Below are positions 12,765 through 24,769 of a stretch of 64,000 bases of DNA, piece by piece; the stretch's first letter is position 1; every line of letters starts with the position of its first letter. Both the position numbers and the translations under genes were made by a program. Under the pieces are notes generated by a model. That model searched no databases, was not told the DNA's origin, and saw nothing but the letters and a program-made list of their open reading frames with translations. This DNA comes from Neodontobutis hainanensis. Taxonomy: Eukaryota; Chordata; Actinopteri; Gobiiformes; Odontobutidae. The DNA is taken from positions 12,408,501 through 12,472,500 of the forward strand of contig JALDNG010000022.1 in the NCBI GenBank assembly GCA_024349245.1. Direction: 5' to 3'.

Positions 12765-15700
12765 CATAGAAATCCTTTTCCACTGATATCAAAAAGCTGA
12801 GCACTTCCTTTTCCTGAAATTTCTATTCTACCACAGGCTTCAAAGACTGAGTACAACATGGCCTGACCTGGCATTCCAGCTACCGTACTCAATCTTCCCG
12901 CCTTGGTGACAGGCGGGTGGAGCCAATATGTGTGTACAGATGTATTTGTGTGAATCCGCATGGATTCAATTCAAGGGAGAAATATGAGCGTCTCCTGATA
13001 AAATTATAATATTTAGGGTACTATAAAATCATATTACTTTTACTTTATTTTGATATTTAATTGAAGTTTTATTTAGCCAACACAGACCCATCAAACCCTA
13101 GCTTTTTAGTAAAATAAATGCTTTATAAATTCATTCTAAAAGATGATGTATGTGCTATATTGGCACTAAGCAAAGTTGCAGCAGTTACTATTGACCACTA
13201 TGGGGCAGCAACCTGCAAATCTCTTAGAATTTGATGTATTTTTAATTCTGTTAAAGCTTCACTAAATATATTATATATTGATTGAGTCACACACAGTTTG
13301 CTTCAAGCTATTCACTGGTAGAATCTATTTAAGCCTACAACTGTAATACACTTCAACATCACCTCATTTGTTTGTTGGATCACAATCCCTCAAAAGATGA
13401 TTCACAGACATGGTTGGTCAGATGTTAGTCACCCATTTTTAATAAAAAAAAAAAAACAAAGTTCATAAAACCATATTTATTACATTTTAAAAGAGAAACA
13501 ATACCTTTGGAGACAATATTGATAATGTGTTAGTACAGCATGCCATTTACCGTTTTGCTTTGTCCAGGGCTCAAAGCACTGAAGAAATATCTCTTGAACA
13601 ACCAACATATTGTCACTCGAGTGTAAAGCAGCCCTTTTAATAAAACGAGACAAAGAATGATTTTAATTTGAATCTAGGCAACACACACTCCCATTAAGCA
13701 CTGTGTTATCTCTTCCAAATAAGGACAGCCTTTATTTTGTCATTATCTTAAAATTGATTTGTTCCTGATGTGAATGTTCCAGCTGTGCGTTTGTGTGATT
13801 GTTTTGGTAGTGTAAAGTTAATTTCAGTCTCACTAATATCTTAAAGCCTCTCTTGCACATTCCATGAAAAAAGTGCTGCACCATGGTTGAGGTTGTGATT
13901 GATCAATCTCTCTTCCTCTAACTTAGTTGCATACTTTACGTGGTCAAAACAGACTGCAGAGGACTTGGCTGGAGCAAATGCAAGTGATTTATGATCTTGA
14001 TTTAGAGCCAAATATTTCTTAATACAAGTATAATAGTTTGATAGGCTTGAATAATGCAGCAGGCCTGGATGTTTGGGCTGGGTTTGTGTTTCTTTATTCT
14101 TCTTTGTCAGTGTTTATAGCATGAACAATCCTTAGATTTAAATATATAGATGTAAAATGTGCTATTGATCCTGGGATCTGAACATAGAAATGTACAAGTG
14201 TGGTGTCAGGACAGGAAAATTTGACCACTCCTAAATCAAACTATGTTTTTATAGCACTCCTTATTCTACCTGTCTCATGGGTGACAAAGATGGTATGACC
14301 GTGAAACAAGGTTTGCCAGTTTTTCACATCAACTCCCACATAAGCCATTTGTTTTTGTTTTAGAAGTTTGGCTGTGTGGCAGGACTCCACATGCCTCTTC
14401 TTCACCACATGAAATGTTTACATGCAGAATAATCAATTTAGCAGCGCTTAATCCAAAGCGTCTTGTTTTCAACATTATTCAATTGTTGAGTCAGTTGTTT
14501 TGATGCAAATTTGAAGTGATTGTGCTTCATTTTATACAGATTTAAAAATACAAACTCACTAAAAGTTATAGAAACCTCAATTGAATCGCATGATCCATTG
14601 ACCATTTTACTTTTAGTATTAATAGTGTCCAATTAATTTGTTCAAACAGTTAACTAACAAGGTACTCAAAAAATAATTATAATTTTTTTTTTCCTATTTT
14701 ATTTTTTATTCCTTATTTTATGCCTTGTACACTAAGGTAACAAAACTAGCATTTCAACTCCTTGCTGTGTATTGCAGATAGAGTGATATTGACAATAATA
14801 AGTATTTTGAAATTTCATTTAAATGATGCTTGCCGTCTCAGTGGTTGACACCCCCACACAGCCCTGCTTATCACCACAGTTTAGGGGGGTCCTGGCTGGC
14901 TGAATTAAAAAACCTTTCCTACCCTGCCTCCAAATTCAGACATAATGTTGAATCATAAACTGGGCCTCCATTTTGGTCACATGGCTGAATGACAGCTACC
15001 AGAGCAGAGTTTTGCTGGTACATGTTATTGTGGTCCGCCAGTGTATTTATGGGTGTTTTTGTGGTGTAACTAAAGAGAAGTAGCACCTGCACAGGCGGTG
15101 GTCCCTGAACTTCAATTCTATTTAGGGCTAAAGTGTGTATGTGCATGCGGTCCACAGTGGTTTGGGCTCACAAGGACAGTATTCATCAAATCAGAGGTGG
15201 AGGTTTGTGTAGGGGGTCGACTGCTAGATTTAAGTGTTGTTTATGGGGGATGTAGGATTGAGCAAGAAGGCCAGTGGGTGGAGGAAAAATGTGCCAATTT
15301 TTCAAAACTCACTCTTACCCCTACTCTTCTAATCAGATAATGATACTGGGTGCTGAGTACTGCCAAATGGAGTTGCAGCAGTTAAAGTTATGGCAGGGGC
15401 AGGGTGGAGTAATGGAAAAATGCAGAGGAAGAGGTGTAGAAGGGATCTATCTTGCTCCAGCAGGAGGTCTCACGTTTGGGGGCTGTCCATGCTCTCATCT
15501 CTTCTCTTAGTGCCATTTTGAAGTCATCTCGGCCTGGTCAGCTGATTAAGAGTGTGAGGAAAGACACGAGGAGAGACACAGGCAAAGATGTAATCTCCTG
15601 TTTGGGATGGTCAGCTGGATGTTAGCTTCTCACTTCCTGTGTATCTCTGTACTTGTGTACCTCAACTGAGTTGATTAAATACTGAATATAACTTTACCCT

Positions 15701-15795
15701 TCAACCCCCCTAAAAATGCATCTTTGTTACCCAAATTGTTGTAAGTTGCTGATACAAGGAACATATTTTATGGCAAAAATAAATAAGACAAAAAG

Positions 15796-15814
15796 TAGTA
15801 GTAGTAGTAGTAGT
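15796..15814. repeat. (AGT)6 microsatellite
   Basis: Six consecutive AGT triplets; they encode the run of Thr in a minus-strand ORF that is not otherwise gene-like. Confidence 0.9.
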
Positions 15815-16007
15815 ATTAAAGATTATAAAAATTATCTTGTAACAACATAAAAACATGGCCTTTGCATAATTTTCCAAACCCACAAAGTGAGTGACGCTGA
15901 TGACACAGTTTGGAACTGTTTTATTTGTGTGAAGGTGTGACTGCTCGACGGTTGCCCCAGGGTGAGACCGCAGCCCGCTGCAGTAAGTGGACTGAGGCTG
16001 GTTGCCA

Positions 16008-16026
16008 TGTTTACACGTATGTTTAC
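16008..16026 (+). promoter_or_regulatory. Paired forkhead motifs
   Basis: TGTTTAC occurs at 16008-16014 and again at 16020-16026 in the same orientation, 12 bp apart. It is the core of FOX-family binding sites. FOX genes (foxc1, foxf2, foxq1) neighbour gmds in vertebrates, so the pair is of some interest, but the motif is short and common. Confidence 0.25.
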
Positions 16027-18245
16027 GTTTGTGAGGTAGCAGTGATTGATCTGTGGTATATGTCTGCGGGGTAGATGAGGCCATCGATGATGGGCGGGAA
16101 TGAAGGGGTGCTTGTCTTCTCTATTGATTTTCCAGGGAGTTCCCATTCCAGGAGTTTTTACACAATGCAAAAGGAATGGGGTGTACGACTGCTCTATGCT
16201 TTCCAACAACAAAAATTTAAATCAGGCAGAGCAGGCATTTTTATAATTTCTTTTTTCTTTTAAATGATTTTCCTTAAATATTTCAAGAAAAATCTAATAT
16301 TTTTTAATTACATCTAATACCGATTTATGGAAGTACAAAGAGATACACTAACGCTACGCTGATATTAATCTGCAGAAAAACGCTGAAAACTAAATTTCAT
16401 GAAGAGCATTTACAGGACATTGTAATGTGCATTTTCATACGTTTGATCATCCAAAATATAGACACTTTCTGAATGTGATTTAATATTTTTTTCTTTACCA
16501 AATTTAATTTAGTCTTTTACTTCGATAATGAAATAATTTGTCCATTTAAGATTTTTCCTCCCTACCTAGGTAATGATGCAGGGTTTAAGTGTTGTCCCAT
16601 CAGCACCTGCTCCCATCACAAGTGAAAGGTGCAGTGATAATGTCGTGCCCAGAGGCATTCTGGGACTTTCCAGACTCAACTACCTCTGACAGCCAGTCGA
16701 TGGGCCTCAATCTACCTGCCTCAACATACTCTCTGATCGCCTGTCTTCACACTTGTGCCCATCCTCCCACGTCTCTGTCTGCCACTCCACCTGAGATCCA
16801 CCTGATTTGTTTGACTGCTATTTGTTCATTGCCATAGCTGCAGCAGCCTCCGCACTAGCCAAGCATAGGACACCTATAATTAGACAAGACACAAAACACT
16901 GATTGAGATGGGAACTGGATGATGAGTGAGCATTTGTGAAGCGGGATTAAAGCATGCCATGCCTTGTACTTAATTATTATTCTTATTTTTTTATCCTTGT
17001 TTTGTTAAAATCCTATTATTTGATGTATGTTGAGTTGATCAGCAGCAGTGTTAGCCTCTCTTACTTCTTGTTTGTGCATTAATTATGTAAATCCCACATA
17101 AAAAAAAAAATGATCCGTTTAAAAGGATGGAATCTTGTTTAGCTTAAACTTTGTTTACTACAGGTTGCTAAATTGCTAAGTTATATACACTTTTCAGTGA
17201 CTATTTTTAATGCACACAATTTTTTTTATATTTTTATTTGATTTTGAAAAACAATCACATAGATAGTAAATATTTTTTGTTGGCTTTGTTAAGTCTTCAA
17301 GAAAACACAATGGGCCTAGACACGTTCCTTGTGGATGACTCAATGTCAACCTCTGTAGGTGTATGCCTCTCATACATTATGTTACTTCAGTCTTATTGCA
17401 AAAAACGTATCCTGGTGCTGTGTCTGTGTCTCAGGAAAATGCATCTTTACAGAGCAGGAGAAAATAATTGTTTTTCTAAAAGGTGTGTGTATTTATAGAT
17501 AAACTGCAGTGACACAATTCCAACAAGACCTGACTGGAGGTGGAGCGACTCCAGTCTTACATTTCATCACACAATGATGGAGATAGTGCTATGTTTGGAA
17601 AGTGGGCTTTTAGCGTGGGCCTGCTTACAGCAACAGTAGCTTAGGCACAGCACGCTGCTGATGAAAACATGGAAGATTTGTGTTCATAGTGATTATAGGT
17701 AATTTGTTTACCTGGATGAAACGGGTAAACACCAAAGAGGAGATTTCTGGAAATGCTATATAGTTGCCTTTCAAAGTCTGTTGTGAAGCCTGCATTAGAA
17801 CATAGTAGCCATTTTTCTGTATTTTTTTTTTACTTTCTAAAAAACAAAAACTTTTATACCAATTTTTGAATAAGCCAAAAGGTCCTGGGTTTAATCCCTA
17901 GCAAGAATGCTAATTGATGAAGGTAAAAAAAATCCTATTACAGTGAAAAAGCAGGTTTACAGCCTAGTACAAAAAATACCTTGTCACTAGAGCTAAATTC
18001 TCATTTTGTGACAAATGTGAAGGGTGAAAAAATATAAGCCATGTCGTATGTCAGTTTTATGCATTGGATTTTCTGACGAGTGTAGCTATGGTCATAAAAG
18101 CTGAGTAACTAATCTGTGTGGTTGTGTTGCCAGAATGGGGCTTTTGGAGACAATTCAGCAGCTCGCCTTGCCAGTTAGCACGTGGCTGCTATAATATCAC
18201 TTAGCCTGTAAAACCATGATTTCTCTTAAGTAACAAGCCTCTCCG

Positions 18246-18262
18246 ACACACACACACACACT
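18246..18262. repeat. Short (CA) microsatellite
   Basis: Eight AC units in the upstream intron. Confidence 0.85.
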
Positions 18263-20659
18263 CTTTGTTGCACTTTTCTCTCTTTTATACCTGCCCATTA
18301 TTCTCATTGTTCTTTACCTCCAGGCTGTCTTACTGATTTCTGAATGTGTGCATTTGTGGTTGACAGGAATTTACAGATTACAGTGTAAACATTTCGCCGC
18401 TGTCTCCATTACACTTCACCACAGACTTATAAAATCCCTCATCAGCAATTTAATTACAAATACTGTTTTTAACTTTAGGTTCTGTTACTTCAAGTACACT
18501 TAAACAGTTTTAACAGAGTTTACATTTTATATGTATTTATCAGTATTAATGTTTGTAGACTTTTTTTAACCAAAATTTAATTCTGCTTCTCAACTTGAAT
18601 TGCTTAAAGTTATATATAATGTAAACATTTAATGTAAACACAAACCTGTAGATTTTTTCAAATGCTTTTATTTATTTCTATTAAGTAATTGTTTTTTTCT
18701 TTAATTGCTCTTTCGAGTATGCGAAAAGGTCATGCCTGAATAAATTCAGCTTATATTTATACATCTGTAAAGACACACACCATGTGACCCCCTCTCCACA
18801 AACACATAGAGTTCCATTCCCCAATTTCAAGCATGCATTTCAATAGGCCTGAGAGCAGGAAAGAAATGAAACCACTGCACGTATTCTCTACATTTAGAAC
18901 CTTTTAAACGGATCGTTTCTTTCAGGTTGGAATATTTGCTTGCCGGCAGACCCCCAAAGCTGACAGAGTCTGGCTGGATTCCCAGAACAGAACAATATCT
19001 GCCAGGTCGGCCGAGGGGCCCAGCAGCAACCCCCAGACGTGCGCACACACTGGAGTACGCAAATGTCTGGCCTTTAAACCGTCAGCGCCCAGGCCTTGCC
19101 TTACATAATGACAGAGAATGGAGGCATTAAGGCAATTTGTTTGATTTAAGTTGTCAAGGTGTCCTGGACCCTGCCCCTCTCAGCTGGTTTTGATACCCCA
19201 AGTGTGTGTTTCAGGCCCCAGTAGTGGAAGAAAAACAAGAGAAATGCCTCACACAGACAACAGAACTGTGCAGGGTCTGAGTAAGGAGGGAGGTAGCAGC
19301 GTAAAATAAAGTTTATGAGGTCCAGAGAGAGCAGTGTCAGGGCTGTGGGATTTGCGTATACTGTAGGAGGAGGAGCTTCAGTAAAAAGAGCTGAATATGG
19401 TGGCATGCATTGTCTGCTTCAGTTTTTGTCCCCATCAGGAGCTAACAGGCTCTGACACTGGCTCCAGCAGACCTGACCTGAAAAACACATACTTGTTACA
19501 CGTTTGTTCTCCACTGACATTTTGACTTTTATTCAAAATCACAAAAACTTTTAGACAGGGTGCATAGGGTTGTGCTAGTAATATTTGACTTTAAGATCTT
19601 ACTAAAAAGCCCGAACACAACCATTCATTCAACCATCATCATGGAAAACCTAGTTTGCATGGCATGATCAACCTCAATGTCACTTTTTAATTATTTTTAT
19701 TATTTCAATGTCACCATTTAGAAAATATATTTTTTTATTTTATTTATTTTTTGCTATCCGTTAAGCCCAACAGTATCCTTTTTTTGTCTGTTTCTATTCT
19801 ATATGTTGTTGTTGGCTATGTTTCTCAGCTAAATAAAGCAGACCTAATATAACATATTCAGTAACACAAAGGTCCCCACTCTCTCTTGTGAAGGATGGCA
19901 ACGTAAGTGAAAAAGCCAGAATGCAAAGTAAAAGCATGAGTGGCACGTCACAGGTAATTACGCCAAGCCTATGAGTGTAATTGACCCTGATCAAACCTGC
20001 TCAGTGCATGTGGGTGAATGAATGTGTGTGCATTGGAATTTGAATAGAGGCCCAGTGTTCTCAGGTCCCACTTTAAATAAGGGGGCTTTATCTACCAGTG
20101 TGCACAGTGCTGGTTATGGAAGCACTAAAGGGCCAAAGCGTTTCCTCTGCTCAGACCAGGATCATGCCGCTCACTCCAGGTGTGGTGACCACTAAACAGC
20201 ACGGCTTTTAACCGTCACGCCTGATTATGTGCTTCTGGCCAATCTGGCGTACACACCACGCTTGGGCACATCCAGTTCTCATTGTGTGTCCACAATTAGC
20301 TCTCTTATTCTGCCAAACTTTGAACGTTAACTACTCCCACAGCATTTCAACAATGCAGAATTTCTAGATGACGTGGAATGTGTTTAGTGGAGTGTGCTAT
20401 TACTTTTAGACATAATATTTTATCATTTCAATTCACTCAAATTGTCTCCCCCATTGACTTACATTAAAGCGAGTGTACTACATTAACCCTATAACCACCT
20501 CTCATTTTGTGCAACAATTACTTTGAGCCTCCAACAATAATCATAAATTCAACCATTGGTTTTATATATATATTTCAATTTTCAAAAAATGCTGAATGTC
20601 TTGGCATACTTATTTAAGCCATTGGTCTTAAGGTACACCTGAGCAGATAATCTTTTGTC

Positions 20660-20865
20660 CACAGTAGTGTAGTGGATAAAACATTTTAAGAGATGTGAGT
20701 TTGAATCTCACCGACCACATCCATAAACAGCAGGAGGTTTTACAAATTAAGCAAACCACCATCACCTGGAGTAATTACGCAGGTGACAAAATATTATTCA
20801 AGACTAGTCTAGTGGTCAAAGCCATGGCCTTTCATTTAGAAGCAGTGAGTTCAATTCCCGTATTA
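20660..20865 (+). repeat. Two tRNA-like modules in tandem (SINE remnants)
   Basis: The first module (about 20660-20717) has a box A-like AGTGTAGTGGATAA and a box B-like GAGTTTGAATCTC. The second (about 20803-20862) has TAGTCTAGTGGTCAAAG and GAGTTCAATTCCCG. They lie about 145 bp apart in the same orientation. Neither folds convincingly as an intact tRNA, so they are more likely heads of old tRNA-derived SINEs, possibly a dimeric element or two insertions. Confidence 0.45.
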
Positions 20866-21516
20866 GTAAATGAGATTTGGTATCAACAATACAGTGTTTG
20901 ACCATAGGCAGAATGACAAATCAGTCCAACAAATATTCAGTAATTCTTCATAAACTTCAGCAAAATTCAAGAACCAGCATTAGCATCCACATAAAATGGC
21001 TTTAGCCACTGCAAACATTTCTAGTTTGAATTTAATTCCACTCCAAAGTTTCCATTAAGTTTTTTTCTCCTTTCAGCCCCTTTTGTAATGAAAACATTCT
21101 CGGAGTTGTTATGTTTAAGCTCTCTGCTTTTTTTTTTATAATTTTGCAATGGTGAGCTGCTGGTTTCTTATGTTGTATTATTAACTATTGTTTCTTTTAT
21201 TACTAGTTACCTTTGGGTTTTCCCCCTATATACACTGGTGTCAAGTTATTTTTCTAATTTCTTATTTGAAATATTTGTTTTGATAATTATTGAAACCTAT
21301 ACTGTGTGAATTCAACTCAAATCCCACAAACCTAATGAATGTTTTTTGCATTTAATGGACAGAGATGGCTCGTAAAATAATCTTGAATTCTCCATGACTG
21401 AGTCCCAGATGGCTTGTGCACTACCAGCTGAACTAAAGCTTGGGAACAAAAACACACTTTTGAGTTCTGTTTAAATTTATTTACAACCCTCCTTTGTCTC
21501 TTCTTTTCTGTTTTAG

Positions 21517-21709
21517 GTCTCCTTCGAATTGGCTGAATACACTGCAAATGTGGACGGTGTTGGAACGCTGCGGCTTCTAGATGCAATACAGACATGTGGG
21601 CTTACAAAGAATGTGCGCTTCTACCAGGCATCCACCAGTGAGCTGTATGGCAAGGTTCAGGAGATCCCTCAAAAGGAAACTACTCCTTTCTATCCTCGCT
21701 CACCTTATG
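21517..21709 (+). CDS. gmds: gmds internal exon A (GDP-mannose 4,6-dehydratase, about human residues 116-180)
   Basis: This exon encodes part of GDP-mannose 4,6-dehydratase, an NADP-dependent cytosolic short-chain dehydrogenase (SDR). The enzyme converts GDP-D-mannose to GDP-4-dehydro-6-deoxy-D-mannose, the first step of de novo GDP-fucose synthesis. The translation starts VSFELAEYTA and ends FYPRSPYG, nearly identical to the human enzyme. It contains QASTSELYG, whose Thr and Glu correspond to human T155 and E157, and the catalytic Tyr (Y179) in its last whole codon. A pyrimidine-rich tract and TTTTAG precede it, and a GTAATG donor follows. The exon is 193 nt, enters in phase 0 and leaves one base of the Gly codon. 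Compared with human, Glu replaces Asp at about position 119, a conservative change. The upstream exons with the Rossmann GxxGxxG motif are not in the window. Confidence 0.97.
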
Positions 21710-23038
21710 GTAATGTGAATATTATCTACTGGCGCCCTTTATGGAACATGAAATGAATGACCTGAATAGAAAACAGGCAGTCTCTGTAAGGGTAAAGAGT
21801 TAAAATGTTCAGTAGTTTTAAAAGTCATAATGCTGGTTCTGTTGGTTTTAGTTGAATACTCTGTTCTGAAAGTCCAGCTCCAGATTACTTATCTAGATTA
21901 GAAGTAGTTGGGCACCTGTCTTCAGGACCACCATTTTCCAAAGGCACCATTGTCTTTTAATAATAACAAGTGCAATATGGTTACATCACACTGTACTGAC
22001 CCATTAATTTTACTATTTAAAACTGCTACATTTTGACATTGACCACTGTACCACCTTCAGGCTACACAGGCAGGTCAAACTGCTTAATAGCTCAGCAGTT
22101 TTTGTGTGTGTGTGTGTGTGTGTTCGTGTGTGTAAGCGAATAGAGAGGGGTCTTTAGTACTGAACAGCAATTGCGCTCTCCATACACCCCAAGGCCAAAC
22201 GTCTAACTGACGACTGGAGTGGCTCTCAGTTTAACAAAGACACCTTTATATCCACAGCACTCAGCACTCACTTTCAACATGCAGCGGCTGTACACGTGTG
22301 TGAGTGCTCAGGTTTCGTGTTCTCTGTTGTCTAAATGCTCTCCTCCCTGACACTTTCCCCATCTGTCAGCACTCAATCTTAAGCTGCATGGGAGGTGCAT
22401 ACCATCATAAAGAGGGCTGCTCCTCTATTAATTAGTCTTTGGAAAGGGGAGTTGCTATAGCGACCTCTCTTCACCTCCTGTGTACGTCTTGACCTATGGC
22501 TTAATCAACGGGTTCCTCCCTTTGCTGGCTCTGGTATTCCCCTCATCACACAGAGTGGGAGGGAGGAACATGGCGACAGGAAAAGAGCTGGATTTTTTTG
22601 AACAAGCCTGGTTTTGGTCAGTCAACAGGAGTCTGTGGTTGACCTTTTTGATGATGAAATATGATCTGATAGCAAATCTTTTATTGTGTTTTTCTGCATA
22701 TTTTAGTATTGACACCAGGAAAGCTTATTTGCTTAAAATGCCTTTCTGTAAGACTAAGATGTAGGTGCATATTCAAATGGATAAAGAGATCTTATCTAAA
22801 ATTAAAATGTTGCAACAAAAAGCATGTTTAAATTAACTACCAAATATGTATAATATTTTTGGGGATTTTAACTTTGCATAAAATTTCCTTAACTTGATAT
22901 TTTGTATGATGTGATTATTTTTATTTTTGATTATTGAAAATGACAGCTTGTTTTTGTGTGGTCAAGTTAAACAACACTGAAACAAGAAAATCTGTTTTGG
23001 CCTAAATGTCTTAACTGGTATGGATGTTTTTCTCCCAG
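21710..23038 (+). other. gmds intron between exons A and B
   Basis: This intron is bounded by a GTAATG donor and a CTCCCAG acceptor and interrupts a Gly codon after its first base. It is short compared with its neighbours. It contains a GT microsatellite near 22.1 kb and otherwise shows nothing I can name. ORFs inside it (22480-22764 on + and 22494-22715 on -) have no recognisable domains. Confidence 0.95.
22103..22133. repeat. Short (GT) microsatellite in gmds intron
   Basis: About 15 TG units with one TTCG interruption, within the 1.3 kb intron. Confidence 0.9.
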
Positions 23039-23143
23039 GTGCTGCTAAGCTTTACGCCTACTGGATTGTGGTAAATTTTCGAGAAGCCTACAACATGTTT
23101 GCTGTCAACGGGATCCTCTTTAACCATGAGAGCCCACGGAGAG
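23039..23143 (+). CDS. gmds: gmds internal exon B (about human residues 180-215)
   Basis: This exon continues gmds. Its first two bases complete the Gly codon begun in the previous exon, and it then reads AAKLYAYWIVVNFREAY through NGILFNHESPRR. It supplies the catalytic Lys (human K183) of the YxxxK motif and the conserved NHESPRRG segment of the GMD family. The acceptor is a pyrimidine run ending CCCAG and the donor is the consensus GTGAGT. The exon is 105 nt and leaves one base of a Gly codon, which the next exon completes in frame. Met replaces the human Leu in the EAYNxF segment, again conservative. The preceding intron is 1,329 bp and the following one 8,183 bp. Confidence 0.97.
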
Positions 23144-23469
23144 GTGAGTGCACAGCATATAAGGCTGCTCCAAGCTAACCACAAAGTCTGGGCTGTTTAG
23201 TGGGAAAACATACTCCTACAACATAAGCACATGCTATGCTGGAGTCATACAGTATTTAGAACTGACATAAATTACAATACAAGTGCAACAGAAGAAATAA
23301 AAAAAAACTACAGAGAAGCACAAAAAAGGATGTGCTCTCACAAAGCACACATTACATTAGACAGGCATTAAATTCTAGAAGCAGATGCCGTTTAAAGATT
23401 ATGTTAAATTTTAATATTTACAAAGGAATAGGATCCTGAAGCAAAGGTTCCTTGAAGAATATTAATATT

Positions 23470-23491
23470 TAATAAATAAATAAATAAATAG
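23470..23491. repeat. (AAAT)5 microsatellite
   Basis: Five TAAA units in the 8.2 kb gmds intron. Confidence 0.9.
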
Positions 23492-23979
23492 GATTTCTTT
23501 ATCTTTATTTTTAAAAATTGTTTAGATGGCTATTAATTTTTGGTTTAATAATAGGAATAATATGAAAACAATGATTCAGTGTCACTGGTATGAATTGCAA
23601 TAATAAAAATAGATCTAGTGAAGTTTCCAAACTGAGCCTGAAACCACCAGCAAAGCATCAAGTCAACTATTGTAGGCCTGTTTGAAGATATTGTATTACG
23701 TGGTCTATATAAAGCCATATTCATCCAGCGTTGCAGTTTGGCTTTTTGTGACTTTTCAACATACCCACTCACTCTGACACATTGTGAGTGGGTTGTGGCC
23801 ACATTTTTAATAAGTGCTCTGAGCCCTCAGGGTCGCAGCCGCTGGTTTAACCCGATTTACACACTGCCACGACCCTAAATGAATACCATATGACTTTAGC
23901 CTCAGCACTGCACCCAGGTCAGCCGCTCAGGTGTTTATGATTTATTCCCTAATGAAAACCCCGGCCACGACCTCAGCCA

Positions 23980-23992
23980 AGGTCAGGGGTCA
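23980..23992 (+). promoter_or_regulatory. Perfect DR1 nuclear-receptor motif
   Basis: AGGTCA-G-GGGTCA is a direct repeat of the nuclear-receptor half site with one-base spacing, the arrangement bound by RXR heterodimers, HNF4 and COUP-TF. It lies in a GC-richer block (about 23815-24015) that also has a TGTTTATGATTTA forkhead-like stretch at about 23933. Function is inferred. Confidence 0.4.
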
Positions 23993-24752
23993 ACCAGTAA
24001 ACCCTAATGGGTTACCACGGATAGATAGGTGTGGGAACTGGTTGAGTTTATACCAAAGTCAGTGGTATATTGAGACAGGATGAAGGGCATGTAATAGTCA
24101 ACAGGGTGAAAAACATAGGCTGGTTTGGTTATGTTTTCATACATATACTTTTTTTTGGCATTATCAACACAGCTAATTTAAAGACTATACGAATTGTTGC
24201 CTGTTATGGAGAACCAGATATATTGAAGTATTAGCCTTTTGCCCCTTTACGCAGACCCCTTCCTTGTTTCATACAGAATAACCTTATATGGGCAAAGCAA
24301 GCTGCCCATTTAAGGCATGACTAAAAGTTTTTGGTCTTTGGTCAGCTCTTTCTAAGCCTCTTTCTCACTCTGTTCCTATTTCTCTATTCAGGCCACACAC
24401 CATCTTCCCCTCCAAATTTGACTTTTTTGCATCATTCCATCCCTTGCTCCTTATTGTTCCACACTCAGCGTTTCTGCAGCAAGCCATTGGGTTTAGTTCT
24501 CCCACTTCTATTTTCAAGATTATTTTCATGCAGTACAAATGCTCTACTATGATGTGGCCATGGCTGCCTTGCACAACCCTGTGTGGCATTAATGTTGGCT
24601 AAGTTGTCTGTCCAACAAAACACTACTACTGCTACACTAAAAGGGTGCTGTTCATTCTGTACTAGCATGAGGGCTTGGTAACACTGTAATTAAAAAAATA
24701 TATATATATATTATTTTTTATTATCTTTGTGGGAAAATTCCTGGTTGGCAGC

Positions 24753-24769
24753 CACCACCAGGGGGCGCC
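24753..24769 (+). promoter_or_regulatory. Candidate CTCF site
   Basis: ACCACCAGGGGGCGCCC contains the full CCACCAGGGGGCGC core of the vertebrate CTCF consensus. The site is intronic, about 1.6 kb after gmds exon B. It is the best CTCF match in the window. Binding is inferred from the motif alone. Confidence 0.55.

Noticed and set aside
15710..16212. Overlapping 124- and 126-residue ORFs on the minus strand
   Set aside because: The Thr run comes from the AGT microsatellite and no family match is evident.
17875..17925. Box B-like GGGTTTAATCCC
   Set aside because: No box A at tRNA spacing, so not enough for a tRNA or SINE call.
21375..21435. tRNA box A-like sequence on the minus strand just before gmds exon A
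   Set aside because: TAGTTCAGCTGGTAGTGCA fits box A, but no acceptable box B follows.
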